Positions 34,201 through 44,548 of a stretch of 64,000 nucleotides of DNA are shown in pieces (within the stretch, counting starts at the first letter, position 1; every line of letters begins with the position of its first letter). A model generated the notes under the pieces. It did no database searches and had not been told where the DNA came from. It saw only the letters and a list, made by a program, of their open reading frames with translations. Made by a program: the position numbers and the translations under genes. This DNA comes from Planctomycetota bacterium (GTDB taxonomy: Bacteria; Planctomycetota; Phycisphaerae; Phycisphaerales; SM1A02): contig JADFFQ010000005.1 in NCBI GenBank assembly GCA_022568135.1, forward strand, positions 23,222 through 87,221, written 5' to 3'.

Positions 34201-34820
34201 TGGCCGCGGGGATGGACGTTGCTCACGACCAGCACTTCGCGCATCAACGATTCGACACCGGTCCTGGCCGGCCATTGGGTCGCCCCATAGGGCAAGAACA
34301 AGCGGGCAAGACCGGTCCGTGCAGCCGAGGGAGTGGTGATGGCGACCATCGTGACCACCGCGATGCTCGCCAGCATGAAACCTGCGCTGCGCCAGGTTCG
34401 TGCGTGGCTGAGCACGCGGGCAAGCGATTCGCCGGCGAGCCGGTTCCGGGTCTCCAAGACACTTCTCGCCGCCAGTGCGTTCGTCTTGTCAACGCCCGAA
34501 GCCGCGAACTCCACGCTTGAGGCAAGACGTCCCGCCACCTCTGGAAACGTCGCTTCGGCCCGCAGCGCAAGCTCGACGAGCCCTGGCCGAAAACGCAATG
34601 CCGGCCGAAGATACATCCATATCGCGTAGGCCGCGGCCGCGCCGGCAGCCAGCAGCAACACCAGGCGGACGGTGCCGGGAAGTCGTAACAGAAAATCAAG
34701 CCCCGTCAGCGCGAGCACCGAGCCCAGCGCATAGGCGGTCATCACTGCCAGCCGCTGCGCAAGAAGCATCGCCCGGCTGCGCCGTCGGATCCGTTGAAGC
34801 TCGGCGATGATCTGCCGCAT
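31221..34820 (-). CDS. DUF4175-like large membrane protein with long coiled coil
   Basis: 1199 residues from ATG 34820 (a TTG at 34844 is possible). Two membrane helices near the N-terminus (~20-42, 48-68) are followed by a third at ~150-170, then a beta-rich extracytoplasmic region (~190-490), then ~700 residues of nearly continuous charged helix rich in Arg, Glu, Gln and Leu with repeated RQLG, DRAADR and RRAGDLL patterns. The layout matches DUF4175-type proteins that follow vWA proteins in MoxR operons. It is probably a structural partner of the vWA proteins in the envelope. It starts 92 nt after the vWA/GATase gene stop. Confidence 0.82.
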   Translation of the reverse strand: MRQIIAELQRIRRRSRAMLLAQRLAVMTAYALGSVLALTGLDFLLRLPGTVRLVLLLAAGAAAAYAIWMYLRPALRFRPGLVELALRAEATFPEVAGRLASSVEFAASGVDKTNALAARSVLETRNRLAGESLARVLSHARTWRSAGFMLASIAVVTMVAITTPSAARTGLARLFLPYGATQWPARTGVESLMREVLVVSNVHPRGQALPLRAGVTKGDPDHVDAYYRLQVNGRLGPWQHIVLTDQGGGVHERLVDTTADAIELYFETSDARTQLERITLAAPPVVRRATLVVSPPPYAAAWHRPLETDLGPGLDQRAVTDKPSLIGSDVKLELQLNKPIPRPRDDDELIEALGWEGGKPPTFTVDEVSPDRWVISWRLGATRSLSLHLVDEYGLTSVEPIAYRIDAIEDRPPDVTVMEPESDEPVLASAVVPVSAEARDDVALATIGIEAGLQRANRQPTAEQPLWETHRWARTPAATIAAELDLASFELAVGDIVLLRGVGEDVFELDGQRHPLFRSPARRLRIISELDLTDRLRRQLGVVRQNAIRIEALQRELQDDVIRDGVQPGVERAQAQAGARIATQRQAVDRVMQRMGLNRLDDQQLGRLVRRAGDLLDFAGRAANRAVEAIEDRQAERRSDTRAPGGSSGQVPPSVREYGRDDQPRDGGRPPASGPRDGLDLREPTPQDRVVVRAQQEVRDELIDLITLLDRDEDTWLAARRLEDLMDAQTKLEAETAALGRQTIGQTLDELTADQRTQLSRIAERQGDLSEQSRQMIQDLHRQEEDLKDVDPHGAAAMRAAATTGEQGELVREMDRAADRVKQNQMRTAQGAQQAARRTLQRMLHDIRESKRATAEELLRRLASLIESIEQLITVQESELTALARAVEAGLFSGRDRAMIRLNQNTQAVAALARAASQETRRIARVLDRAADAQGAAVVVLRAEPLDAREVELAENRSLDLLREAMDLAEQLEQVIEQREMRRQRAEVMAAYREYVDREVALRAETLELAGDGELDRRRLIEARRLSGAQEEIRVGLDELRATRHELNESLVFSYVHALLDDWACLVIDDLVKGEVGAEVTRRQERIVASIGRLIEALEEVLEPPSEFAQQQGGGSGGGQPRLIPPLAELRLLRGMQEQVYTLTRAIDGRTDLEPTQRSRRLRDLGRSQRELWSLGRQVLDMLKGPLNGADSSPGARPQ

Positions 34821-34912
34821 AGTCGGGTACTCGCTCTTAGGCAATCACTACTGCTATCGGCGGCGTTTCGTTCGGCGGCCAAGAGAATCCACTGCCGATA
34901 CGGACTGTTGGT

Positions 34913-37294
34913 CTAGGCAAGGCGGATGAGTTTGCGGCCGATCCATTCACCCGCTGCCAGCAGAAGCAAGAGCCCAAACGCCAACGGCGAGTCCCAGATC
35001 CGCTCCGTGATCGGGTTGATCGTACGCACCGAGCGATTGGGCAAAAGGCTGGGAAGCTGATCGAGTTCATCGGGCGCCAGCATTCGTCCGCCGGTCTGGG
35101 CCGCAAGGACCTCCAGCAGGGCATGATCGGTCTCCGGCCGACGCAGCTCATCATCCGGGGCGTACACTTCGATCGGGACTTCCAACTTGAGACCCGCCAG
35201 CGTCGGATCATTGATGCGCACCCGCAGTTGCCCAATGACCCCCGGCACAAAGGTTGCTGCGTAGTTCGCCACGCGATCCCGGCCAAGTCTCGATGACCGA
35301 TCAAGACGATGCAGCTCGATCTCGGCGATCGCTGTGCCGTCGGACGTCTCCACGATCGCCGCGATGCTGAGCCGCGACTCTTGCACCAGGCGGGCGTCGA
35401 GCAATTCCAGATTGATCCGCATCGCCTGGCTGGTCGTCAGTCGCCGGGGGTTCACGTCGAGAGTGGCGGCATCACCCAAGCCGGCGAGGCTTTCGCGGCC
35501 AAGCATACGGATGATCTGCACCCAGAACCGTTCCGGCAGCAACTCGCCCCGCCCGTATCGCCAACGCCAGGTTTCATCCGTGGCGACATAGACGATCTGT
35601 CCGGCACCATAGCGCAGATGGATGACCAGCGGCAGTCGCGCCCCGCGGAACTCGGCGGCGGTCTCGGCCAGGACTTCCGCGGTGGGCTTGAGCCGCCCGG
35701 GCTCGATCCACTGAGCGTAATGAAGCCGCGACCATCCAAAGCTCGCCTCGGCGAGCTCTCGCGGCCAGCCGGCGTGGTCGTCTGAAGCCAACCGCAGCAG
35801 ACCAAGCCGATCCGCCAGCGCCGTGGGGACCATGTTCACGGGGCTGCCGATCGCCCGCAGCGCCAATGACCCGCGCATCGGCAGCAGATCAGCCAGCACT
35901 GTGCCCGCATAGGTGCTGGGCGTGTACCGCTCGCCACCGATCCACAACAGCCCGGCCCCCCGCTGGGCGACATGATCCCGAATCATGTCCAGTTGTTCGG
36001 GCGAGAAGAAGGATGCGGGTACGTCGCCCAACAGAATCACATCAAACGGCGCGAACTCCTCAGGCGACCGCGGCAGGCGGGAGATCGGCTGATTCCCTTC
36101 CTGGGCAAAGTCGCGATCAGCCGAGATCAGCATCACCGAACTCTCGATCGACTTCTCGCGGATCAGCAGGTTCTTGAGGTATCGGTACTCCCACCGCGGA
36201 TACCCGTCCACGAACAGCACTCGCAACGGCCGATCAATCAACTCTATCCGGAAGGTCCGGACGTTGTTCTCGCTAACCAGGTCCGGCTGATCGCTCTGGA
36301 CGACGACTTTCCAGGTGGCCTCACCCGCCAGAAGCGGCCGAGCGGTCATCACCACCCGCCCAGGGCGGTCAATCGAATCGCCCCAGTCCGGCAGCTCCAC
36401 GCGATCAAGCTCTTGCCCAGTGGTTTCGTCGATCAATCTGACCACGGCCGGAGCACCACCAACGGCCGATCCGAGCTGATCCAACTCGACCACCACCGGC
36501 ACTTCGTCGCGGATAAATGCCCGCTGCGGCGCCTCGACACTCCGGATGGCCAAATCGCCAAACGGCTCGGAGGAACCGAGCCCAACCGCAAAGACGGATA
36601 TTTTGTCGCTGCGCAGCCGGCTGATGATGGCGCGGGTCGGCGGATCAGTGGTCCGGCCGTCGCTAAAGAGCACAATCCCGCTGACCGCCCGTGCCGCGGC
36701 CCGCTGGAGTGCCTGCTGCAGGGCGGCGTTGAGGCGTGTTCGCCGCCCGCTCGGCTCTCCGAGATCAACCGGCGCAGCGAGATCAGCCGCCCGGGAGGCC
36801 GGTGACGCCGTGGGCAGATTGAATGTGGCGTCGTGAAACCCCAGCCATACCACGTGCCGAGCCTCAGCGAGCTGCTGCCACATCTGAGCATGCTCATGCA
36901 ACAGCGAACGCAACTGATCGTTGCGGCTGAGCCTCCCGCCCTGCGCCGACGACGGGGGCGCTTGGACATCGGAGATGTTCATGGAGGCGCTGCGATCGAC
37001 GAGCACGAGCACCCAGTCCTGCTCGACGGTTTCCCGCGGCTGCTGGAGCATCGGGCCACTGATCATCAGAAGTATCAGCACCACCAGCAGAGCCCTCGTC
37101 ACCGCCAGCACCGCCCGGCCCCTGACCGGCCCAAGAAGTCGGGTGTAGCTCCAGGCGGAAAGCAACGCCGCGCCTAGGAGCAAGACGACCCACACCCAGC
37201 CCTGCCAGGCGTGTTCCCAAACTAGACGGACCCCCTGAGCGTCCGGTGGGATGACGTCGAGATCCAGCAGCCAGCGGATCAGGCCATGATTCAT
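34913..37294 (-). CDS. membrane vWA protein with glutamine-amidotransferase-like domain
   Basis: 793 residues from ATG 37294 (ATGA overlap with the gene before). Two N-terminal membrane helices (~31-50, 62-80), then a von Willebrand A domain whose MIDAS starts at D100-R-S102-A-S104 (LVDRSASMN). A region from ~385 (RVLFVDGYPRWEYRYLKNLL) to ~500 (HVAQRGAGLLWIGGERY) has the class I amidotransferase-like fold used as a binding domain in this family. A final helix (FGLLLLLAAGEWI) anchors the C-terminus. These proteins are thought to act with MoxR ATPases in metal-dependent assembly of envelope complexes. Confidence 0.87.
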   Translation of the reverse strand: MNHGLIRWLLDLDVIPPDAQGVRLVWEHAWQGWVWVVLLLGAALLSAWSYTRLLGPVRGRAVLAVTRALLVVLILLMISGPMLQQPRETVEQDWVLVLVDRSASMNISDVQAPPSSAQGGRLSRNDQLRSLLHEHAQMWQQLAEARHVVWLGFHDATFNLPTASPASRAADLAAPVDLGEPSGRRTRLNAALQQALQRAAARAVSGIVLFSDGRTTDPPTRAIISRLRSDKISVFAVGLGSSEPFGDLAIRSVEAPQRAFIRDEVPVVVELDQLGSAVGGAPAVVRLIDETTGQELDRVELPDWGDSIDRPGRVVMTARPLLAGEATWKVVVQSDQPDLVSENNVRTFRIELIDRPLRVLFVDGYPRWEYRYLKNLLIREKSIESSVMLISADRDFAQEGNQPISRLPRSPEEFAPFDVILLGDVPASFFSPEQLDMIRDHVAQRGAGLLWIGGERYTPSTYAGTVLADLLPMRGSLALRAIGSPVNMVPTALADRLGLLRLASDDHAGWPRELAEASFGWSRLHYAQWIEPGRLKPTAEVLAETAAEFRGARLPLVIHLRYGAGQIVYVATDETWRWRYGRGELLPERFWVQIIRMLGRESLAGLGDAATLDVNPRRLTTSQAMRINLELLDARLVQESRLSIAAIVETSDGTAIAEIELHRLDRSSRLGRDRVANYAATFVPGVIGQLRVRINDPTLAGLKLEVPIEVYAPDDELRRPETDHALLEVLAAQTGGRMLAPDELDQLPSLLPNRSVRTINPITERIWDSPLAFGLLLLLAAGEWIGRKLIRLA

Positions 37295-39579
37295 CGAACG
37301 TGCCCCCCCGCCGGAGACGGCGCATCGGCAGCGCTTGGACGCAGCCCTTGCGCAAATCCGCCCAAGGCGGAGCGCCCGGCCGGCAACGCGTGGCTGAACC
37401 ATCGCGCCAATGCGGTTTCGATCACGACTAGGGCCAGGACCACAAGCAGAAGGAACCCGGCCAAGGGTGAGCCGGACTCGACGGTTCGCAGGGCCGCTGC
37501 GGGATCGGCGGGGTCGAAGGTCTTCCACGACCCGGACTTCCCCAGCCATTCGAGCACCGCGGCCTGGTTCTGAGGATCGGTCCGCCCCGAGGCAGGATCG
37601 ACGTTGACCGCAACCGTTCCGATCCGCTGCATCGCGTGGTCAAAGATGCCGTAGAGTCCCGACCGGTCCAGCGGCTGGCCGGGTCGCCCGGCGGGGTCGA
37701 TCGAGATCGTCTTGCCGTGGGGGCCGACCAGCGCCGCTGCGGACATGGTGAGGCCAAGCCCCGGCCGCTCGCCGGCGCTATATTGCTGCGAGGTGCGAAT
37801 CAAACCCACCCCTTGGCGGATCAACTCATGGAACAGCGGCACCATCAACGGCTTGGTGGGCAGGGTCGTCCATCCCTGCTGCGGCGAGCTGCCGAACACC
37901 GGCGCGACAGCCAGATAGATGACCATACCGTGCGAGGCCGATGCGTTCGCCACGGAAGGCGAATCCTGCGGCACCTGGGCCGGCGGGCCGGAGACAATCA
38001 CCATGGGTGATCCATCGGCAAATCGCAATACATGCTGCGCTTGCGTCTGGGCGTCATCAACCGGGAGCACGCGATAGGCCAAAACAGGTCGAAGCAGCTC
38101 CTTGAGGTCGCCCCACAGCAAGCGCAGCAGCTCCGACGCCGGCTGCTCCTGAGCCAGCCCGAGCCCGGATTCATGTTCGACGACCTCCAACATAATTCGC
38201 CACGGCAAGCTCATGCTCCCGACGAGGCGGTCGGTCCATTGGTGGACGATGCTTTCTGCGGGCGGCATCACGATCAGAAGTCCTCCGCCATCCACGAACG
38301 ACCGCAGGATCGGCCAGCCCCGGTCGCTGACCAGGTCGGGACGAGGCAACACAGCTGCATCAACACCGCGCACATCCACCGCCTCGAGCGCAACCGGATC
38401 AATCTCCACAACATCCATGGGACTCTGATCGGACGGCTGCAGCGCACGCCGAATCCACTGACCCGCTCCGAGGCGATCAAGGTTGGGCTCCGATCCGAAG
38501 CCTCGCCGATCGATCAGCAGTACGCGAATCTGCCGACGAGCCGGCAGCACGATGTGCCGCCGGTTATCGGCGTTCAGCGTGTCGTGGTCAATCTCCACGG
38601 TGAGAGCCAGCGCCCCGTCAACGCCAGCAGTGAGGTCCATAACGAAGTCCACTCGGGCGAGCGATTGGCCCGGCTCCCAGTGCACAACCCTGGGGTCAAT
38701 CAGTGGCAGGCCCTCTCCGATCAGCCGCACCTGGGTGACGTCGCGCCCCAACTCGCCCCCGGATCGGGAAAGCCCGACGGTGACCTGCCCGGATCCCTCA
38801 TAGCCCGGTGACAGAATCAGGCCGCGCATCGGCTTGATTGAAGCGACCTGCACATTTGGAGCGATGGTCTGCGCGGCCGGGGCGGCCAGAAGCATCGTTG
38901 CGCTGCCGACATCGACGGGCGCCGACGGCAACGAACGATCAAGCGGCGCTGACCCGCGGCGGAAATCACTGAGCAGGTAGACGACTGGCGACGCTCGCTG
39001 GGGTTCAAGCTCATCCAGGGCCGAGCGGAGCAGGGGCAAAGCAGCGGCCAGATCGGTCGGGGCCTCCGCCGGTTCGATCGACCGAAGCAGGTCAATAATC
39101 GCCGCGTGATCGCTGGATGGGGGAATGACCATCCCGTTGGCGGGACGGGCCGCGGTCACCACACCGACGACATCGCCCGGGCCCAGCGACCTGATCAGAT
39201 CAATCGCCTGTTCAACGGACCGGTCCAAAGCAGTTCGAGCGACCTCACCGGCTGAATCAAGACGGACCCCCGAAGCCAAGCCGTTATCGATCACGATGAA
39301 TACGGCCCTCGACCCGCCGGTCTCGAAGATCCCGGCCGCGTCGAGGATCGGCCGGGCCAGCGCCGCACCCAGAACAAGGAGAATCAAGCACCGCACCGCC
39401 AGCAGCAGCAACTGCTCAAGTTGAAGCCGGCGGCGGTGCTTGCGCAGCGCTTCGATAAGAAATCTCATAGCCCCCCACCGGACCGGTCTTCGCCGTTGCC
39501 GGCTGAGCAGGTGGATGAGAATGGGCACGATTACCGAGGCGGCCCCGGCGATGGCCAGACCTATGGTTACAAACGTCAT
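37291..39579 (-). CDS. BatA-like membrane protein with degenerate vWA domain
   Basis: 762 residues from ATG 39579. The N-terminal BatA domain is clear: VPILIHLLSRQRRRPVRWGA, then LEQLLLLAVRCLILLVLGAALARP (two helices up to ~75). The vWA domain follows at ~92 (AVFIVIDNGLASG), where the MIDAS DxSxS is replaced by DNGLAS, so metal binding is likely altered. A middle region with a C-terminal membrane helix (FLLLVVLALVVIETALARWF) completes it. It is coupled by ATGA to the next vWA protein, and together they form the membrane part of the MoxR-linked module. Confidence 0.85.
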   Translation of the reverse strand: MTFVTIGLAIAGAASVIVPILIHLLSRQRRRPVRWGAMRFLIEALRKHRRRLQLEQLLLLAVRCLILLVLGAALARPILDAAGIFETGGSRAVFIVIDNGLASGVRLDSAGEVARTALDRSVEQAIDLIRSLGPGDVVGVVTAARPANGMVIPPSSDHAAIIDLLRSIEPAEAPTDLAAALPLLRSALDELEPQRASPVVYLLSDFRRGSAPLDRSLPSAPVDVGSATMLLAAPAAQTIAPNVQVASIKPMRGLILSPGYEGSGQVTVGLSRSGGELGRDVTQVRLIGEGLPLIDPRVVHWEPGQSLARVDFVMDLTAGVDGALALTVEIDHDTLNADNRRHIVLPARRQIRVLLIDRRGFGSEPNLDRLGAGQWIRRALQPSDQSPMDVVEIDPVALEAVDVRGVDAAVLPRPDLVSDRGWPILRSFVDGGGLLIVMPPAESIVHQWTDRLVGSMSLPWRIMLEVVEHESGLGLAQEQPASELLRLLWGDLKELLRPVLAYRVLPVDDAQTQAQHVLRFADGSPMVIVSGPPAQVPQDSPSVANASASHGMVIYLAVAPVFGSSPQQGWTTLPTKPLMVPLFHELIRQGVGLIRTSQQYSAGERPGLGLTMSAAALVGPHGKTISIDPAGRPGQPLDRSGLYGIFDHAMQRIGTVAVNVDPASGRTDPQNQAAVLEWLGKSGSWKTFDPADPAAALRTVESGSPLAGFLLLVVLALVVIETALARWFSHALPAGRSALGGFAQGLRPSAADAPSPAGGHVR

Positions 39580-39655
39580 CGGCGGGCTTCCGAGCCCAGA
39601 CAGACCGACCTCACCGATCGCAAACCCCGAACATCATCGCTGACGGCATCGCGCT

Positions 39656-40630
39656 TCATCCGGCTTTGCTCCGCTTGCTCTGCACATTGCGGCGCGCAAG
39701 CAGGTGGGTCAGTGCCGGCCCGACCGACTCGTGCGTGTCCAGGCGGTGATAGTCGAATCCGAACCCCAGCGCAATCCTGCTCACGGCGTCGATATGATTC
39801 GACAACGCCTCGAGGTAACCGCTGCGCAGCGCTCGTGGATCGATACGCACTTTCCCCTCGCCCTCCAGCCCTTCGAACGGCGCCGGTTGAGAAAAACCAA
39901 ACCTCATCTCCTCCCGGTCGAGCGTCTGAAGCACGATGACATCGTGGCGGCGGTGACGAAACCGCGCCAGCGCCTGGCGGATGGACTCCAGGTCGTCGAA
40001 CAGGTCCGAAATGATCACGAACAGCGCACGGTTGCTGATTTTGGAGACCACCTGATCGGTCACCTTGGCCAAGTTGGTTGTCGCTTCGACCGGCTCACCG
40101 CTCAAGGCGATGACAATCCGCCTCCACTGCGGACGGGTGCCGCTACGACCCACGATGGTTCGAATCTCGTCGGCGAACACCACCAGGCCTATGCGATCCT
40201 GCTGATGCAGACACAGATAGGCGATTGCCGCAGCGACCGCGGTCGCGTGATCGTACTTCGTCCATACCGTGCGGCGGCGGCTGGCTGTGGTGCCTCCCCA
40301 TCCGCTCTTCACCGCCAACGACCCGTAGCTCATGGACGCAGAGGCATCCACAAGCAGAACTACGTCGAGGGTCGTCTCCTGCTGGTACTGCTTGATGTAC
40401 AGCTTGTCCGACCGGCCGTACACCTTCCAGTCCAGGTGCCTCAGATCATCGCCCGGGACGTACTGGCGGTGCTCGGCGAATTCGACCGCCATGCCCTGGT
40501 ACGGGGAGCGGTGGGTACCGCTCATCACCCCCTCGACGATCATCTTCGCCCGCAGCTCAAACGGCGAAAGCTGCGCGAGCGTTTCAGGAGCTAGATACTG
40601 CTCAGCTCGAATGTTCTTGGTCTCTGCCAT
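39656..40630 (-). CDS. DUF58 domain-containing protein
   Basis: 324 residues. The DUF58 hallmark EFAEHRQYVPGDDLRHLDWKVYGR (residues ~50-73) is nearly canonical, followed by a vWA-like fold with a good MIDAS (LLVDASASMSYG) and the LFVIISDLFDD block. DUF58 proteins are the cytoplasmic partner between the MoxR ATPase and membrane vWA proteins. ATG at 40630, 42 nt from the moxR stop. Confidence 0.93.
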   Translation of the reverse strand: MAETKNIRAEQYLAPETLAQLSPFELRAKMIVEGVMSGTHRSPYQGMAVEFAEHRQYVPGDDLRHLDWKVYGRSDKLYIKQYQQETTLDVVLLVDASASMSYGSLAVKSGWGGTTASRRRTVWTKYDHATAVAAAIAYLCLHQQDRIGLVVFADEIRTIVGRSGTRPQWRRIVIALSGEPVEATTNLAKVTDQVVSKISNRALFVIISDLFDDLESIRQALARFRHRRHDVIVLQTLDREEMRFGFSQPAPFEGLEGEGKVRIDPRALRSGYLEALSNHIDAVSRIALGFGFDYHRLDTHESVGPALTHLLARRNVQSKRSKAG

Positions 40631-40672
40631 GGAGGGATCCTTCAGCGTCGCGACCGCCGTTGGGAGGATCGC

Positions 40673-41749
<1,077 letters not shown>

Positions 41750-41852
41750 TACCAACCTCCCATGATTGATCGCTCTGGGCTGCGATTCGCCGCCAGGCTC
41801 TAAGGCCCACTTTGAGTATACTCCCGCTGCTTCCTTGTCCTCTCGGCGGTCT

Positions 41853-41880
41853 GTGACATCACCTCGACTGTTTCTATGCT
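41853..41880 (+). promoter_or_regulatory. possible mutM promoter
   Basis: GTGACA (41853-41858) and TATGCT (41875-41880) are 16 nt apart, one and two mismatches from consensus. The mutM TTG at 41894 begins only 14 nt after the -10, so the leader would be very short. Confidence 0.3.
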
Positions 41881-41893
41881 GGATGCGTAGCTG

Positions 41894-42901
41894 TTGCCTG
41901 AGCTACCGGAGATAGAGCATCTAAGGCGGTCTCTAGAACCGGTGCTTGTCGGTGCTCGGGTCCGGCAGGTGCGTCTACTACGACGTGATGTTGCCCACAG
42001 CTTCACCTGCGACGCCTCCCACCGCCGGACCAGGCGCAGGGATCTCCTGCTCGGTGAAACAATCGAATCGCTTACTCGGCATGGCAAGGAATTGACGATC
42101 AACTCAGGCACTGGCCCCTTGATCTGTGTGCATCTGGGCATGTCCGGCCAGCTTTGGTACCGACCTTCACGTCTTCACCTCCAGCGCCGCGACCACGTGC
42201 ACTGTATCTGGTGGATCGACTCACCGACAATCTCCGGACGGTTGGTCTTCCGCGACCCCCGCCGCTTCGGCGGCCTCTGGACCTTCCCATCCACCGAGGC
42301 ACTGCACGCCACACGATGGTCGCGCCTGGGCCCGGACGCCTTATCTATAAGCGCGCAAACGCTCAGACGGCGCCTCTGCCAGACGCGTCGCCCTATCAAG
42401 GCTGCTCTCCTCGACCAGCACATCGTGGCCGGGATCGGCAACATCTACGCTGATGAAATCCTCTTTGCCGCTCAGATCCACCCGCTCTCGATCTCCAACT
42501 CGATCTTCACGATGGACTATCGCACCTTGTCCCACACAATCCATTCCATTCTCCGCCACGCAATCGCCGCAGGTGGTTCCACCACGCACGACTACATTGA
42601 CGGTCACGGCCAGCCCGGCAGCTTTGCCAAGTACCACCAGGTCTACGGGCGACCATTGCAGCCCTGCGTTCGTTGCGGACGACAACTTCAGTCAATCAAG
42701 GTGATCCAGCGGACGACCATATTCTGCCCCAAATGCCAACGTATCTTCAACGGGCCGTGTGTGCGACGGCCTTTGAACACCCATACGGGCGTGCGAAGGG
42801 CCACCAGTCACATGGACAAGACGCCCGCAGAATGCAGGTCCAGTGACATTCGGATCACTTCTCCTGTAGGTAATGAATATCCTTCATCATACTCGAGGTA
42901 A
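41894..42901 (+). CDS. mutM: formamidopyrimidine-DNA glycosylase
   Basis: 335 residues read from a TTG start, required because the family's catalytic Pro2-Glu3 (MPELPEIE) sits directly after it. Other marks are the HLGMSGQL block, the helix-two-turns-helix with QHIVAGIGNIYADEILF, and a C-terminal zinc finger C-x2-C-x16-C-x2-C (CVRCG, FCPKCQ). It excises oxidised purines and nicks the DNA. The zinc finger normally ends the protein; here ~50 further residues with no family match follow, and they contain a 6-bp stem with TTT (42753-42774). Confidence 0.95.
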   Translation: MPELPEIEHLRRSLEPVLVGARVRQVRLLRRDVAHSFTCDASHRRTRRRDLLLGETIESLTRHGKELTINSGTGPLICVHLGMSGQLWYRPSRLHLQRRDHVHCIWWIDSPTISGRLVFRDPRRFGGLWTFPSTEALHATRWSRLGPDALSISAQTLRRRLCQTRRPIKAALLDQHIVAGIGNIYADEILFAAQIHPLSISNSIFTMDYRTLSHTIHSILRHAIAAGGSTTHDYIDGHGQPGSFAKYHQVYGRPLQPCVRCGRQLQSIKVIQRTTIFCPKCQRIFNGPCVRRPLNTHTGVRRATSHMDKTPAECRSSDIRITSPVGNEYPSSYSR

Positions 42902-43177
42902 GCGTTGTCTCATTGTGGAGTTAGCCTGGATTGTCTCATAACTACAAGACGTCAAAGGGTTAGGAGTGATCCTGCTGTGTTGGGAGCCTGTCAGGTGGCT
43001 GGCGTAAGGGGGCGCTGAGTGCTTGTTGCTGAGCTGGAATGGTGGCGGGCAGGATAGGTGGCCGGGCGCTCGACGCGCGTACCGACGTGAGAACCAGACT
43101 CATTCAGCGGCAGGCGGCAGGCGTTCCACATTCTTGTGGGGCCTGTAGGTGTGGATCGACTGCTGGTGAAGCAACGT
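42902..43177. other. convergent intergenic region, no gene
   Basis: 276 nt between the mutM stop and the dnaA stop, both transcribed into it. I see no open frame with a ribosome-binding site and no clear hairpin with a T-run. Confidence 0.45.
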
Positions 43178-44548
43178 CTATGGCGCAAGGAGCTGTTGCT
43201 CGACTTGAGTCACATCCTGGTCGATTGACGAATCTTTACCACGCTTCATATTGACGGCTTTGACCGCGTGCATGACAGTTGTGTGATCTCTACCCCCGAA
43301 GTATCCGCCGATCTCCTGGAGGCTGTAGCGGGTGTGCTTGCGAGCCAGCCACATGCAGACTTGGCGGGGCATCGCGATAGATCGGTGGCGGCGCTTCGAC
43401 AGCAGATCGCTGAGCTTGACGCCGTAATGGCTCATGACCGTGTCAACAATGTCCTGGATGGTCGGCAGTCGTGTGTCGCTGGAGCTGTTTTTCTCACCAA
43501 CGGCGCGCTTAGCGAGTTCAAGGTCCAGAGGCCCATTGTTGATGGCGGCAAGACCCTGCATCGTGGTGATCGCGCCCTCGAGCTCCCGGACGTTGGTGTC
43601 GATCTTTGCCGCGAGGTAGCTAGCGACGTCGTTGGATAGGGTGATCCTGCGCAGCGCGGCTTTGGTCTTGAGGATCGCGATCCGCGTTTCGAAGGCGGGC
43701 CTTTGGATCTCAGCCACCAACCCACAGTTGAACCGGCTGGTGAGCCGCTCCTCGAGCGCTGGGATCTCGTTTGGGGCGGCATCGGAGCTCAGCACGATTT
43801 GTTTGCCGGCCTGGTAGAGGCTGTTGAAGGTGTGGAAGAACTCCTCCTGCGTCCGCTCCCGACTCGATAATCCGTGGATGTCATCGATCACAAGCATCTC
43901 AACGTGACGGTAGCGATGCCGGAAGTCATCCATCCGCCCAGCTCCGACGGCCCCGATGAACTGGTTGATGAACCCGTCGCACGAAGTGTAGTAGATTCGA
44001 AAGTCTGGGCTACCATACATGGCCGCTTGGCAGATGGCCTGCAGCAGGTGGGTCTTGCCCAGCCCAACACCTCCGTGGATGAAGAATGGGTTGTATACCC
44101 ACCCGGGTTTGCGGGCGACAGCGATGGCTGCGGCGTGGGCCAACTCGTTGCCCGGACCGACCACAAAGTTCTCAAACAAATAGTCAGGGCAGATGAGCAT
44201 CTCGTCATCAAACCCCTCGCATTGAGGTCGGTGGGAGAGCGGATCGTGTGCTGCCGCAGTAGCCCCGTCGCTGGGCCCGGCCGCAACGGGTTGCTCGAGG
44301 TCCGCCTCGCCGACAAACCGCACCGCGACTAGCAGCTCCATGACCGCCTGGGCAGCTTCCGTGAACTGCTGCTTGCAGCGGTGCTGCAGGTATTTCAACT
44401 GTACAGGTTCTCGCACCAGCAGCTTGAGTGTCCCAGCCGCGAGCTCCAGTGGCTCGATGTCCTCGAACCATCGACGCCACGTGGTTGGGTTGGCAACTCG
44501 CAACTGCGCGAGGATCGCATCCCACGCATGCGGGTCCGCTTGCCCCAT
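43178..44548 (-). CDS. dnaA: chromosomal replication initiator DnaA
   Basis: 456 residues from ATG 44548, preceded by GGGAGG; the longer upstream frame lacks family similarity. Domain I (~1-85) includes NPTTWRRWFEDIEPLEL. Domain III has Walker A GGVGLGKT (159-166), VEMLVIDDIHGL Walker B and the arginine-rich sensor regions. Domain IV ends with the DNA-binding signature LSKRRHRSIAMPRQVCMWLARK and GGYFGGRDHTTVMHA. It binds DnaA boxes and opens oriC. I did not find TTATCCACA clusters in the adjacent gaps, so the origin is probably elsewhere. Confidence 0.97.
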   Translation of the reverse strand: MGQADPHAWDAILAQLRVANPTTWRRWFEDIEPLELAAGTLKLLVREPVQLKYLQHRCKQQFTEAAQAVMELLVAVRFVGEADLEQPVAAGPSDGATAAAHDPLSHRPQCEGFDDEMLICPDYLFENFVVGPGNELAHAAAIAVARKPGWVYNPFFIHGGVGLGKTHLLQAICQAAMYGSPDFRIYYTSCDGFINQFIGAVGAGRMDDFRHRYRHVEMLVIDDIHGLSSRERTQEEFFHTFNSLYQAGKQIVLSSDAAPNEIPALEERLTSRFNCGLVAEIQRPAFETRIAILKTKAALRRITLSNDVASYLAAKIDTNVRELEGAITTMQGLAAINNGPLDLELAKRAVGEKNSSSDTRLPTIQDIVDTVMSHYGVKLSDLLSKRRHRSIAMPRQVCMWLARKHTRYSLQEIGGYFGGRDHTTVMHAVKAVNMKRGKDSSIDQDVTQVEQQLLAP

